Shown: positions 37,730 through 46,382, counted from the stretch's first letter. The stretch: DNA of 64,000 nucleotides from Eubacterium sp. MSJ-33 (GCF_022174665.1 NZ_CP076562.1:932001-996000), one strand, 5' to 3'. Numbers and translations are program-made. The notes: generated from the sequence alone by a model not told the origin.

Positions 37730-38233
37730 TCAAAAGGATAATGGATTTTTATTCTCATACTTATAAAAGTAAAACTCCAAATCAAAATAAGTATGCTCGT
37801 CACTATCCCCAATCAGCTCCCAATTCTCCATCTCGTCCAGATTCGGGAAATGTGTATCTGCTGCATAATCATAATTAATTTTCGTCACATGCGCATACTT
37901 ACAATACGGCAACAGCATATTGTAGATTTGTCCGCCACCAATCACAAAAATTTCTTTATCTTCATACTGTTTCAGCACCTCAAACAGTTCTTCTTTTGAA
38001 TGCACAACTACGCCCCCACGCACCGTATAATCCGGGTCTGTCGATAAAATAATATTATCTCGTCCCGCAAGAGGCAGTCCATTTGGAAATCCTGCAAGCG
38101 TCTTTCTTCCAAGAATAACAACATTCCCCATCGTTGTCTGCCGGAAAAACTTGTGATCCTCCGGTATAGAAACAAGCAAATCCCCTTTGTTTCCAATCGC
38201 CCAGTTATTATCCACTGCTACTATTAAGTCCAT
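37730..38233 (-). CDS. folA: dihydrofolate reductase
   Basis: 167 residues. MDLIVAVDNNWAIGNKGDLL, the NADPH-binding GNVVILGRKTLAGFP and FVIGGGQIYNMLLPYC are all family hallmarks. It regenerates tetrahydrofolate from the dihydrofolate made by ThyA, encoded 21 nt upstream. The usual active-site acid lies in the IPEDHKFFR segment. AGGAGGG precedes the ATG. Confidence 0.97.
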   Translation of the reverse strand: MDLIVAVDNNWAIGNKGDLLVSIPEDHKFFRQTTMGNVVILGRKTLAGFPNGLPLAGRDNIILSTDPDYTVRGGVVVHSKEELFEVLKQYEDKEIFVIGGGQIYNMLLPYCKYAHVTKINYDYAADTHFPNLDEMENWELIGDSDEHTYFDLEFYFYKYENKNPLSF

Positions 38234-38254
38234 GTCACCCTCCTTGTATTCATC

Positions 38255-39085
38255 TTAAATCGCTATCGGTATATTCTTGATCTGTGGTCCGGTCTGGTAA
38301 TCCTCAATCGTAAAATCATCAACTGTAAAGTCATAAAAATCCTTGATGTCCGGGTTTATCTTAAATTTCGGTGCCGGATACGTCGGTCGACTGATCAGTT
38401 CCTGTACGATCGGAACATGACGATCGTAAATATGAGCATCCGCAATTACATGTACCAATTCTCCGGGTTCAAATCCGGTCACCTGCGCCAGCATGTAAAC
38501 AAGAACTGCATACTGTACAACATTCCAGTTATTTGCTGCAAGTACATCCTGGGAACGCTGATTCAAAATTGCATTCAGCTTATTGCCAGTAACATTAAAA
38601 GTTACACTATATGCGCACGGATACAGGTTCATCTCCGACAAATCCTGATGTACGTAGATGTTCGTCATGATCCGGCGGCTATATGGATTATTCTTCAAAT
38701 CATAGATTACACGGTCTACCTGATCCATCATACCCTCTTTGTATTTGTGTTTCACGCCCAGCTGATAGCCATACGCCTTTCCGATTGATCCATCCTCATC
38801 TGCCCATGCATCCCAGATATGGCTATGCAGATCATGCACATTATTTGATTTCTTCTGCCAGATCCAGAGCAGCTCATCAATCGCTGACTTCACATAGGTT
38901 TTGCGAAGTGTGATTGCCGGAAATTCTTCCGCAAGATTGTAACGGTTTACAACACCGAACCTCTTGATCGTATACGCGGATGTTCCATCCTCCCATTTCG
39001 GGCGGACCTTCTCTCCTTTTGTATCGTAGCCATTCTCTATGATATCCTTGCACATCGCAATAAATAAATCATCCGCTTTACTCAT
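38255..39085 (-). CDS. thyA: thymidylate synthase
   Basis: 276 residues. It methylates dUMP to dTMP using methylene-THF. The catalytic cysteine is in LYPCAYSVTFNV; the dUMP-binding QRSQDVLAANNWNVVQYAVL and HIYDRHVPIVQE are present, although the catalytic segment is divergent from the E. coli PCH form (PCAY here), as in the shorter clostridial ThyA group. Operon with folA. A palindrome and a shared motif lie in its upstream region. Confidence 0.94.
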   Translation of the reverse strand: MSKADDLFIAMCKDIIENGYDTKGEKVRPKWEDGTSAYTIKRFGVVNRYNLAEEFPAITLRKTYVKSAIDELLWIWQKKSNNVHDLHSHIWDAWADEDGSIGKAYGYQLGVKHKYKEGMMDQVDRVIYDLKNNPYSRRIMTNIYVHQDLSEMNLYPCAYSVTFNVTGNKLNAILNQRSQDVLAANNWNVVQYAVLVYMLAQVTGFEPGELVHVIADAHIYDRHVPIVQELISRPTYPAPKFKINPDIKDFYDFTVDDFTIEDYQTGPQIKNIPIAI

Positions 39086-39101
39086 TTCCTATCTCCTTCT
39101 C

Positions 39102-39122
39102 TTTTGTGCAGTATTCACAGTT
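39102..39122. promoter_or_regulatory. motif shared with the queH upstream region
   Basis: TTTGTGCAGTATTCACAGTT; the copy at 45422-45442 differs at one base. It contains the half-symmetric TGTG-N7-CACA and at both loci lies immediately 5' of a TTGACT -35-like box on the plus strand and upstream of a minus-strand gene. Confidence 0.5.
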
Positions 39123-39135
39123 TTGACTGTGAATA
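39112..39135. promoter_or_regulatory. palindromic operator between thyA and the HTH genes
   Basis: TATTCACAG - TTTTGA - CTGTGAATA, a perfect 9-bp inverted repeat in the divergent region 39086-39208. A TTGACT box is embedded at 39123-39128. The neighbouring HTH proteins are natural candidates to bind it. Confidence 0.55.
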
Positions 39136-39208
39136 TGTGCCAATCTTACTTTTTTTGCTTGTATTATTTTCTTTTTCTGATAACATAATGCCCATGGAGG
39201 TACATTCT

Positions 39209-39547
39209 ATGATTCCAAAAGAATTCGGGCCTCGTCTAAAGATCTCGCGTCGTAAAAAACATCTGAATCAAATCGACATTTCCACACGACTCAATATTTC
39301 AAGACAAGCCTACAGTAACTACGAAACGGGAAGATGTATTCCGCCGGTCGACGTTCTGGCTGAATTAACTATTCTTCTCGAATATGATTTCTTTTCTATT
39401 TTTCTGGAAGCAGCCGCTTCCAAATTATTCCATTCTAATTTTCAATCAATCCCAGAAAGTGAGGTTTCATCATGTCAGATTCTAACAAATTCGGAGACAC
39501 CCTCATCAAACTACGTCTCCAGTCCGGTTACACCCAAAATGAAATAG
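39209..39547 (+). CDS. XRE-family HTH regulator (first of an overlapping pair)
   Basis: 112 residues. The Cro/C1-type domain LKISRRKKHLNQIDISTRLN followed by ISRQAYSNYETGRCIPPVDV fills the first ~60 residues; the C-terminal ~45 residues are Ser/Pro-rich without a recognised fold. The start at 39209 has GGAGG 8 nt upstream; a frame extending to 39104 crosses the operator and is rejected. Its 3' end overlaps the next HTH gene by 76 bp in another frame. Confidence 0.82.
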   Translation: MIPKEFGPRLKISRRKKHLNQIDISTRLNISRQAYSNYETGRCIPPVDVLAELTILLEYDFFSIFLEAAASKLFHSNFQSIPESEVSSCQILTNSETPSSNYVSSPVTPKMK

Positions 39548-39807
39548 CCAGCTTCACAGGCATATCACGTTCCTGTTACTGCCACTTCGAGTCAAACTAC
39601 AGAATGCCCAAAATTGATTTTCTGATCAGGCTTTGCATTCTATACAAAGCCAATCCTGTCCAGTTACTTCTTCCGATATTCCCGGATGAATGTACAGATT
39701 CTCAAAAAAGCTATCTGCAATACCTGAAATCGCTATGCACCATCAAATATAAACCTGACACAAAACGCAGCCGTAAACGCAAGTCCAAGTGCTGGTCTAA
39801 GAAATAG
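39472..39807 (+). CDS. XRE-family HTH regulator (second of an overlapping pair)
   Basis: 111 residues. FGDTLIKLRLQSGYTQNEIA and FTGISRSCYCHFESNYRMPK form a Cro/C1-type HTH similar in layout to the upstream gene; the end is strongly basic (KRSRKRKSKCWSKK). GTGAGG lies 7 nt before the ATG, inside the first gene's coding sequence, so expression is probably coupled. Its last 11 bases overlap the convergent gene at 39797. Confidence 0.82.
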   Translation: MSDSNKFGDTLIKLRLQSGYTQNEIASFTGISRSCYCHFESNYRMPKIDFLIRLCILYKANPVQLLLPIFPDECTDSQKSYLQYLKSLCTIKYKPDTKRSRKRKSKCWSKK

Positions 39808-40261
39808 CATCAAAATTATTCCCGATCAGAAATCCCGCTTCTGCCTGTTTCCGGTTTTTCTCATATGGATTACTCTCTGAATACTGAATCTGTGTGGTCG
39901 TCTCGCCGCCAGCGACATATGTTCTGCCGCATTCCGGACAAACGCCCATCTTCAATGTCACATTTGCAGATATCAGTTTTGCGCCCGGCTTGCTGCTCTT
40001 CTGAATCGCATTTGCCACGTGCTCGCGTTCATGTGCACTCACCTTCGCATATGACTCACCTGCCGCAATCTTCCCCGGTGTCTTGAATGACACATCCGGT
40101 TCATTCGAACCATCCACATACTCCCGGTTCTTACACGTCTGACACTCAACAGGTTTCACCTTCGAAGATGTATCAACCGTATTGTCTGCATTGACCGGAG
40201 TGACTCTGCCGACATTGCTGTACGGAATTATATAATTGTTGCTCATAGATCCAATATTCAT
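39797..40261 (-). CDS. small HExxH protein, SprA-related-like putative metallopeptidase
   Basis: 154 residues. The core KVSAHEREHVANAIQ contains HExxH, and a nearby CPECGRTYVAGG with the upstream CQTCKN can bind a second metal. This resembles the SprA-related group, which carries an AHExxH motif; activity is unproven. The N-terminus is a disordered stretch (MNIGSMSNNYIIPYSNVGRV). GAGGTG precedes the ATG. It lies downstream of the carB terminator, so it likely has its own promoter, which I could not place. Confidence 0.6.
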   Translation of the reverse strand: MNIGSMSNNYIIPYSNVGRVTPVNADNTVDTSSKVKPVECQTCKNREYVDGSNEPDVSFKTPGKIAAGESYAKVSAHEREHVANAIQKSSKPGAKLISANVTLKMGVCPECGRTYVAGGETTTQIQYSESNPYEKNRKQAEAGFLIGNNFDAIS

Positions 40262-40275
40262 TCCATCACCTCAAA

Positions 40276-40318
40276 AAATAAGGTAACCAAGCAGGTTATC
40301 TGCATGGTTACCTTTATT
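40276..40318. terminator. bidirectional terminator after carB
   Basis: Stem AAGGTAACCA/TGGTTACCTT (40280-40289 with 40305-40314) with inner GCA/TGC pairing and T-rich tracts on both strands. Confidence 0.82.
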
Positions 40319-40321
40319 TTA

Positions 40322-43300
40322 CTATATTTCACTTATATCTACAAGAGAAAGATTATGTCTGTCAGATGACTCCAAGCTTGTCAGAAGCGCATGCGCGGTA
40401 TCTAAACTTGTAAGTACCGTCACGCCTGTCTCGATTGCATTTCGGCGAATCACAAAGCCGTCCTTGCTATGTTCTACACCCTGTGATGGTGTATCGATAA
40501 CAAGATCAATCTCATGCGACAAAATCAGATCCAACAAGTTCGGAGAAGGTTCCTCCACCTTGTTGATCGGTTTTGCCGGAACACCGTTTTCATTTAAAAC
40601 ACGGCAGGTACTTCTTGTGGAGTAAATCTCATAGCCAAGTGCTGTAAACCGCTGTCCGATCTCTACGGCATCTAATTTATCCGAATCCTTTACTGTCAGA
40701 ATCATCTTCTTGTACTTCGGCAGGTTCACGCCATTTCCAAGGAACGCCTTGAATAACGCTTCATTGTAATTCTTAGAAATACCCAGGCACTCACCCGTCG
40801 ATTTCATCTCCGGTCCAAGGCTGATCTCAGCACCACGAATCTTCTCAAAGGAGAATACCGGCATCTTGATTGCGAAGTATTCAGATTCTGGCTGTAATCC
40901 CGGTGTATAACCCATATCCTTGATCTTCTCGCCTGTGATAACTCTCGTTGCAAGATCAACAATCGGAATGCCGGTCACCTTGCTGATATATGGCACGGTA
41001 CGGCTCGAACGTGGGTTAACCTCGATGACATATACCTCATCCTGATATACAATGAACTGAATATTGATCAATCCGATGACATGCAGGCTGTTCGCAAGCT
41101 TCTTCGTGTAGCCTTCCAGTACACGTTTGATCTTCGGCGTAATGGTCTGTGCCGGATATACGGAAATACTATCACCGGAATGGATACCTGCACGCTCAAT
41201 ATGCTCCATGATACCCGGAATCAGAATATCGTCGCCGTCACATACAGCATCGACCTCGATTTCCTTACCCATCAGATATTTGTCAACCAGAACCGGATGT
41301 TCCTGTTCATGGCGATTGATAATCTCCATAAATTCGATGATGTCTTTATCAGAGATTGCAATCTGCATGCCCTGTCCACCCAATACATAAGAAGGACGGA
41401 CAAGAACCGGATAGCCAAGCTCATTGGCTGCTTCCAGTGCTTCCTTTACTGTAAATACCGTCTTGCCGGCTGCTCTTGGAATACAGCACTTCTCCAGAAT
41501 CTCATCGAACAGCTCACGGTCTTCAGCCGCATCGACATTCTCAGCACTTGTACCAAGGATTGGTACACCCATCTCTAAAAGGGCTTCCGTCAATTTGATA
41601 GCAGTCTGTCCACCGAACTGTACAACTGCGCCATCCGGCTTCTCGATATTCACGATAGATTCTACATCCTCTGCCGTAAGCGGCTCAAAATACAGACGAT
41701 CTGCGATATCAAAGTCCGTACTTACCGTCTCAGGGTTATTATTTACAATAATTGTCTCATAGCCCTTGTTCTTCAATGTCCATGTGCTGTGTACGGAGCA
41801 GTAATCGAACTCAATACCCTGACCGATACGGATTGGTCCGGAACCAAGTACCATGATCTTCTTCTTATTCTCATCCACTTCGACTTCCGATTCTCCATCG
41901 TAGCAGGAATAGTAATATGGTGTCTCCGCCTCAAACTCCGCCGCACAGGTATCTACGATCTTGTAGGATGCATGGATGCCATAGCCATAACGAAGCTCCT
42001 TGATTTCCTTTTCCTTCTTGCCTGTAATCTGTGCGATCACCTTGTCCGGGAACTCCATGCGCTTTGCTTCCTGCATCATTTCCTTTGTGATCTCAGGTGT
42101 CTCACGCAGTAATTTTTCTTCCTGTACGATATTATTGATCTTGTCAATAAACCAGATATCGACCTTTGTGATATCATGAATTTCCTCTGCTGAGATACCA
42201 CGGCGCAGCGCTTCTGCGATAACGAAGATTCGACGGTCATCAACGCGGTGAAGCATCTCATGAATCTCCTCTGTCGGAAGATCGTTGTAGTTCTCATAGA
42301 TCAAACTGTCCACATGCTGTTCAAGGGAACGGAGCGCCTTCATCAGCGCGCCCTCAAAGTTCGTACAGATACTCATGACCTCACCGGTTGCTTTCATCTG
42401 CGTCGTCAGTTTCCGGCTTGCCTTGATAAACTTGTCAAATGGCAGTCTCGGCATCTTGACTACAACATAATCAAGTGCCGGTTCAAAACTCGCATATGTC
42501 TTACCTGTGATAGCATTCTTGATTTCATCAAGATTATATCCAAGCGCAATTTTTGCAGCTACCTTTGCAATCGGATAACCGGTTGCCTTAGAAGCAAGTG
42601 CAGAAGAACGGCTCACTCGCGGGTTTACCTCGATAACACAATATTCAAATGTCGTCGGATGCAATGCGAACTGTACGTTACATCCGCCCTGAATACCAAG
42701 CTCTGTAATGATATTTAATGCTGCACTACGAAGCATCTGATATTCCTTATCTGCCAGTGTCTGTGATGGCGCAACAACGATAGAATCTCCTGTATGGACA
42801 CCAACCGGATCCAGATTCTCCATATTACATACGGTAATACAGGTACCGTTCGCATCACGCATAACCTCGTACTCAATCTCTTTCCAGCCCGCGATACAAC
42901 GCTCAACCAATACCTGACCGACACGTGACAGACGCAGTCCGTTCATCAGTATCTCTACGAATTCTTCTTCGTTGTGCGCGATACCGCCGCCGCTTCCGCC
43001 AAGCGTATATGCCGGTCGCAATACGATTGGATATCCGATTTTTTCAACAAACGCCAGACCATCCTTAATGTTCGTTACGACTTCGGATGGTGCACATGGC
43101 TCATGGATCTTCTCCATAGTCTTCTTGAATTCCAGACGATCCTCTGCTTTCTTGATCGTCTTAGAAGATGTACCAAGCAGCCTTACATTATGTTCCTTCA
43201 GGAAACCGGACTCTTCCAGTTCCATCGCGATATTTAACGCTGCCTGACCACCCAGTGTCGGAAGCACGCTATCCGGCTTTTCCTTCTTGATAACTGCCTT

Positions 43301-43522
43301 CACAACCTCCGGTGTCAAAGGCTCAATATATACCTTATCTGCAATATCCTTATCTGTCATGATGGTGGCAGGATTTGAGTTAATCAACACAACGCAGATG
43401 CCCTCTTCCTTCAGAGAACGACATGCCTGTGTACCGGCATAATCAAACTCTGCCGCCTGTCCGATGACAATCGGACCGGATCCAATAACTACAACCTTTT
43501 TTACGTGTGGATTCTTTGGCAT
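40322..43522 (-). CDS. carB: carbamoyl-phosphate synthase large subunit
   Basis: 1066 residues, full length. Two ATP-grasp halves are visible: VVIGSGPIVIGQAAEFDYAG at the N-terminus and its duplicate VLGSGPIRIGQGIEFDYCSV near residue 560, each followed by glycine-rich loops (PAYTLGGSGGGI; PSYVLGGQGMQI). The C-terminal ~130 residues are the MGS-like allosteric domain. It makes carbamoyl phosphate for pyrimidines and arginine. Its start overlaps the carA stop by one base. Confidence 0.98.
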   Translation of the reverse strand: MPKNPHVKKVVVIGSGPIVIGQAAEFDYAGTQACRSLKEEGICVVLINSNPATIMTDKDIADKVYIEPLTPEVVKAVIKKEKPDSVLPTLGGQAALNIAMELEESGFLKEHNVRLLGTSSKTIKKAEDRLEFKKTMEKIHEPCAPSEVVTNIKDGLAFVEKIGYPIVLRPAYTLGGSGGGIAHNEEEFVEILMNGLRLSRVGQVLVERCIAGWKEIEYEVMRDANGTCITVCNMENLDPVGVHTGDSIVVAPSQTLADKEYQMLRSAALNIITELGIQGGCNVQFALHPTTFEYCVIEVNPRVSRSSALASKATGYPIAKVAAKIALGYNLDEIKNAITGKTYASFEPALDYVVVKMPRLPFDKFIKASRKLTTQMKATGEVMSICTNFEGALMKALRSLEQHVDSLIYENYNDLPTEEIHEMLHRVDDRRIFVIAEALRRGISAEEIHDITKVDIWFIDKINNIVQEEKLLRETPEITKEMMQEAKRMEFPDKVIAQITGKKEKEIKELRYGYGIHASYKIVDTCAAEFEAETPYYYSCYDGESEVEVDENKKKIMVLGSGPIRIGQGIEFDYCSVHSTWTLKNKGYETIIVNNNPETVSTDFDIADRLYFEPLTAEDVESIVNIEKPDGAVVQFGGQTAIKLTEALLEMGVPILGTSAENVDAAEDRELFDEILEKCCIPRAAGKTVFTVKEALEAANELGYPVLVRPSYVLGGQGMQIAISDKDIIEFMEIINRHEQEHPVLVDKYLMGKEIEVDAVCDGDDILIPGIMEHIERAGIHSGDSISVYPAQTITPKIKRVLEGYTKKLANSLHVIGLINIQFIVYQDEVYVIEVNPRSSRTVPYISKVTGIPIVDLATRVITGEKIKDMGYTPGLQPESEYFAIKMPVFSFEKIRGAEISLGPEMKSTGECLGISKNYNEALFKAFLGNGVNLPKYKKMILTVKDSDKLDAVEIGQRFTALGYEIYSTRSTCRVLNENGVPAKPINKVEEPSPNLLDLILSHEIDLVIDTPSQGVEHSKDGFVIRRNAIETGVTVLTSLDTAHALLTSLESSDRHNLSLVDISEI

Positions 43523-44595
43523 TATTTAGACACCTCCATCATATTCATAAACTCATCAAACAAAAATCCGGTATCAAGCGGGCCTGCACAGGCTTCCGGA
43601 TGGAACTGTACCGTCTGTACATTCTTTCCAAGGTAATGAACACCCTCAATTGTCTTATCATTTACATTGATAAAGCTTGGCTCTGCAATATCACGATCCA
43701 AAGATTCTTCTTTTACCACATAGCCATGATTTTGTGTAGAAATATATACTTTTCCTGTCTTCAAATCCTTTACCGGATGATTTGCTCCACGATGTCCATA
43801 TTTCATCTTCTGTGTATCTGCACCGTTTGCAAGCGCCAGAAGCTGATGTCCAAGACAGATTGCGAAGATTGGAATCTTCGTAGCAAAAAGCTTCTTGATT
43901 TCTTCGATCGTCTTCACGTTATCCTTCGGATCTCCGGGGCCGTTCGTCAGCATAATTCCATCCGGTGCATCCGCGATAATCTCCTCTGCAGGAGTCTCCG
44001 CCGGATATACAGTCACTGAACAACCACGCTCCAACAGACAACGCACAATGTTCTTCTTCACACCAAGGTCGATGACCGCAACCTTATAACCATCGCCTGG
44101 GAAGCTCATCTTCTCCTTGCATGTGACATCCAGCACAACATGTCCCATGCTCCATGCCTTGATCCTTTTGATACAATCGTCCTTATCAAAATTCTCATCC
44201 GTTGTAATCATGCCCTTCATCGTACCTTTGTCCCGCAGAATCTTCGTTAATGCACGTGTATCAATTGCCTCAATTCCGGTAATATCATTTTCTATAAGAA
44301 ATGACTCGACACTTTCCTCGCTTCGGAAGTTGCTTGGCCGCTTCGCCAGTTCTCTGACAATAAAGCCAGACTGCCATGGGCGCTCCGCCTCCATATCTTC
44401 CTTACAAATACCATAGTTACCAATCAACGGATACGTCATACACACAGACTGTCCTGCATAAGAAGGATCCGTCAGTACTTCCAGATAACCAGTCATCGAT
44501 GTGTTAAATACGATCTCACTGATAATTTCCTTGGTTGAACCGACGCTTTTCCCCTCGAATACATGGCCATCTTCCAGTATCAGAAATGCTTTCAT
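43522..44595 (-). CDS. carA: carbamoyl-phosphate synthase small (glutaminase) subunit
   Basis: 357 residues. The class I amidotransferase triad is visible: FAICLGHQLLALA (nucleophile Cys) and the QFHPEACAGP His-x-Glu. It hydrolyses glutamine and channels ammonia to CarB. AAAGGA is 8 nt before the ATG. A promoter (44712-44740) and a terminator-like hairpin lie in its ~110-nt leader, suggesting attenuation. Confidence 0.98.
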   Translation of the reverse strand: MKAFLILEDGHVFEGKSVGSTKEIISEIVFNTSMTGYLEVLTDPSYAGQSVCMTYPLIGNYGICKEDMEAERPWQSGFIVRELAKRPSNFRSEESVESFLIENDITGIEAIDTRALTKILRDKGTMKGMITTDENFDKDDCIKRIKAWSMGHVVLDVTCKEKMSFPGDGYKVAVIDLGVKKNIVRCLLERGCSVTVYPAETPAEEIIADAPDGIMLTNGPGDPKDNVKTIEEIKKLFATKIPIFAICLGHQLLALANGADTQKMKYGHRGANHPVKDLKTGKVYISTQNHGYVVKEESLDRDIAEPSFINVNDKTIEGVHYLGKNVQTVQFHPEACAGPLDTGFLFDEFMNMMEVSK

Positions 44596-44641
44596 AGTCT
44601 TTGTCCTTTCTTCTTAGATTTACTTGCAAAACAAGAAATTT

Positions 44642-44697
44642 GCTCAAAAAAAAAGAGTGAAACGGAAAAATTGCATAGTTATCCGAAGCTCTTTTTT
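44642..44697 (-). promoter_or_regulatory. candidate attenuator hairpin in the carAB leader
   Basis: Minus strand AAAAAAGAG ... CTCTTTTTTTTT with an inner CGGA/TCCG pairing, ending in nine Ts, between promoter and carA. I did not find a convincing PyrR-binding loop, so the control signal is unknown. Confidence 0.45.
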
Positions 44698-44711
44698 CTC
44701 AAATTGCAAAA

Positions 44712-44740
44712 ATTATACATCAATTTTCGTCATAGCACAA
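44712..44740 (-). promoter_or_regulatory. promoter of carAB
   Basis: Minus strand TTGTGC (44735-44740), 17-bp spacer, perfect TATAAT (44712-44717), just after the queH stop. Confidence 0.65.
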
Positions 44741-44749
44741 CCCCTTTTG

Positions 44750-45358
44750 TCAGATTCTTTTATTCTTCTTTTGTTCTTCCCTTTCCAAGCGGCTGTATAT
44801 ACATCCGCAATAGTCCTGCCGGTACAGGTGATACTCCCGTGACAACTCGATGGAATGAGCATATCCATTCTTTTTCTTGAAATCACTGTACAGATAAGAA
44901 ACACCATATTTTTCTGCCATCCTCTCACCAATCTCATTTAACCATGCTGCGTTTTTGTGTGGACTGATTGACAGTGTCGTTGTGAAAATATCGAATCCAT
45001 GTGCCTTCGCATACCGGGCTGTCTCCTCCAGCCGGAGTTCATAACATTTGTAACATCGGCGTCCGCGCTCCGGTTCCTTCTCCAAGCCTCTCGCAATCTC
45101 GTAGAATTTCTCCGGTTCGTATTCGCCGTCACACACAGACACATCCCTCGCAAACTCTGCTTCCTGTGTAAACCGCTTCAGTTCCTCTATGCGTTTTTCA
45201 TACTCTTCTTTTTCTGTAATATTCGGATTGTAAAAAAAAGCCGTAATATCATATTCTTCATATAATACACTCAGCACATGAGAACTACACGGCGCACAGC
45301 ACACATGTAATAGCATTTTTTTTGTTTTTTTTGCATATTGTTTTATTCCCTCGTTCAT
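44750..45358 (-). CDS. queH: epoxyqueuosine reductase QueH
   Basis: 202 residues. Cysteine motifs LLHVCCAPCSSHVL, RRCYKCYELRLEETA and DYCGCIYS are those of QueH (former DUF208), which replaces QueG and reduces epoxyqueuosine to queuosine in tRNA using Fe-S and metal sites. The start at 45358 follows AGGAT/AAAGG; a longer frame to 45400 lacks a ribosome site. The first residues (MNEGIKQYAKKTKKM) are basic. Confidence 0.95.
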   Translation of the reverse strand: MNEGIKQYAKKTKKMLLHVCCAPCSSHVLSVLYEEYDITAFFYNPNITEKEEYEKRIEELKRFTQEAEFARDVSVCDGEYEPEKFYEIARGLEKEPERGRRCYKCYELRLEETARYAKAHGFDIFTTTLSISPHKNAAWLNEIGERMAEKYGVSYLYSDFKKKNGYAHSIELSREYHLYRQDYCGCIYSRLEREEQKKNKRI

Positions 45359-45421
45359 TTTTATCCTTTCCTTGTCACTTCGCCGAAAAAAGGCGTCCAT
45401 TCAGCCTATAAAAATAACGTT

Positions 45422-45442
45422 TTTTGTGCAATATTCACAGTT
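45422..45442. promoter_or_regulatory. second copy of the thyA-region motif
   Basis: TTTGTGCAATATTCACAGTT, between queH (minus) and a small plus-strand gene; see 39102-39122. Confidence 0.5.
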
Positions 45443-45477
45443 GACTTTAGCAATAATATACAATATACTAAAGTCAA
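45441..45477 (+). promoter_or_regulatory. promoter with overlapping operator for the 77-residue gene
   Basis: TTGACT (45441-45446), 17-bp spacer, TATACT (45464-45469). The perfect inverted repeat TTGACTTTAG (45441-45450) / CTAAAGTCAA (45468-45477) covers the -35 box and runs from the -10 box into the start site, the geometry of a repressor operator. Confidence 0.7.
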
Positions 45478-45576
45478 TGAAAGAACTATAATATAATTAG
45501 TTATGATTATATAATTTTACAGCTTGAAGGGCAAGAGTAAAAGACTATGGAATTGCTATATGGGAGGTAAGGAACT

Positions 45577-45810
45577 ATGACAGTGGATCAGGCAGTTAAG
45601 AAATTCAAATTAGAGCCACTTAACGTATATACGGCAAAGGCAAAAGCAAAGGAATTGAACGTGGATGAAGTATTGTACATGAATGTTCAAAAGAACAAAT
45701 ATGCCTATGTTGTAAAAGACGGCGCACGCGGATATGTGCTTTATCAGGATGAGAAAAGCATCTACACCAAGATGTACAAAGGTCTTAAGATGACTCCTCT
45801 CGAGCCGTAA
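45577..45810 (+). CDS. uncharacterised 77-residue protein under operator control
   Basis: MTVDQAVKKFKLEPLNVYTA onward; no recognised family. It is basic and appears alpha then beta: helices (TAKAKAKELNVDEVLYMN) followed by strands (KYAYVVKDGARGYVLYQDEK). GGGAGG lies 9 nt upstream. It has its own promoter-operator, a ~100-nt leader, and a perfect terminator behind it, so it is a monocistronic regulated unit. Confidence 0.7.
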   Translation: MTVDQAVKKFKLEPLNVYTAKAKAKELNVDEVLYMNVQKNKYAYVVKDGARGYVLYQDEKSIYTKMYKGLKMTPLEP

Positions 45811-45823
45811 TCATACATATTCT

Positions 45824-45863
45824 TAATAAAAAACGGAGCTTTTCAAAGCTCCGTTTTTTATTA
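45824..45863. terminator. bidirectional terminator
   Basis: A near-perfect 18-19-bp stem (AAAAAACGGAGCTTT with its complement) flanked by A- and T-tracts; it serves both the plus-strand 77-residue gene and the minus-strand gene whose stop is inside it. Confidence 0.9.
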
Positions 45864-46382
45864 TTCCATATATTTGTTTTTATAGAAAAGTTTGACATGT
45901 TCTATAGATTTGTCATTCAATTCCAACACAACTGCTTCTGTACGATTCTTTCCATTGTTAAAAAAAGCATACCAATCAGCTTTCTTATCTGCATGACCGG
46001 ATGTAAAATCCCGAATCAAAAGCATCGGATCTGCCTGACAAGCATTATCAAACAAGATAGATTCATAAGGAACCACCTTTTGTATCTTTCCCATTTCGAA
46101 TTCATATATTTTCTTTCTAGTAGAACGTTTCACGATTTTGGATATCTCGCAATCTCCGTTTACAAAAATATATTCATACTCTATTTCCTGTCTGGATACA
46201 GTAATTACAGTACAGACTATACCCGCCAAAATAACAAGCGGTCCAACCGGTCCGGATACAAACATCCATATTACAAATCCAACAACAGCAGCTAAGACCG
46301 ATGCCACAACAGGCATCCGGTCCTTTGCTTTTAATTTCTTTTGTACTGCGTATTCCGCATAACCTTCCAAGTTATTTACCAT
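45861..46382 (-). CDS. uncharacterised membrane protein (DUF6106-like)
   Basis: 173 residues. Two hydrophobic segments (about residues 25-41 and 45-62; VVASVLAAVVGFVIWMFV, GPLVILAGIVCTVITV) are followed by a cytoplasmic beta-rich part (EIEYEYIFVNGDCEISKIVK). I believe it is a clostridial DUF6106-type protein but cannot confirm without a search. It starts 2 nt after the nfnB stop with its ribosome site inside that gene, so it is probably the third gene of the nfn transcript. Confidence 0.7.
   Translation of the reverse strand: MVNNLEGYAEYAVQKKLKAKDRMPVVASVLAAVVGFVIWMFVSGPVGPLVILAGIVCTVITVSRQEIEYEYIFVNGDCEISKIVKRSTRKKIYEFEMGKIQKVVPYESILFDNACQADPMLLIRDFTSGHADKKADWYAFFNNGKNRTEAVVLELNDKSIEHVKLFYKNKYME

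Noticed and set aside
45359..45440. preQ1 riboswitch upstream of queH
   Set aside because: The expected small pseudoknot with its conserved A-rich tail was not found in the leader.
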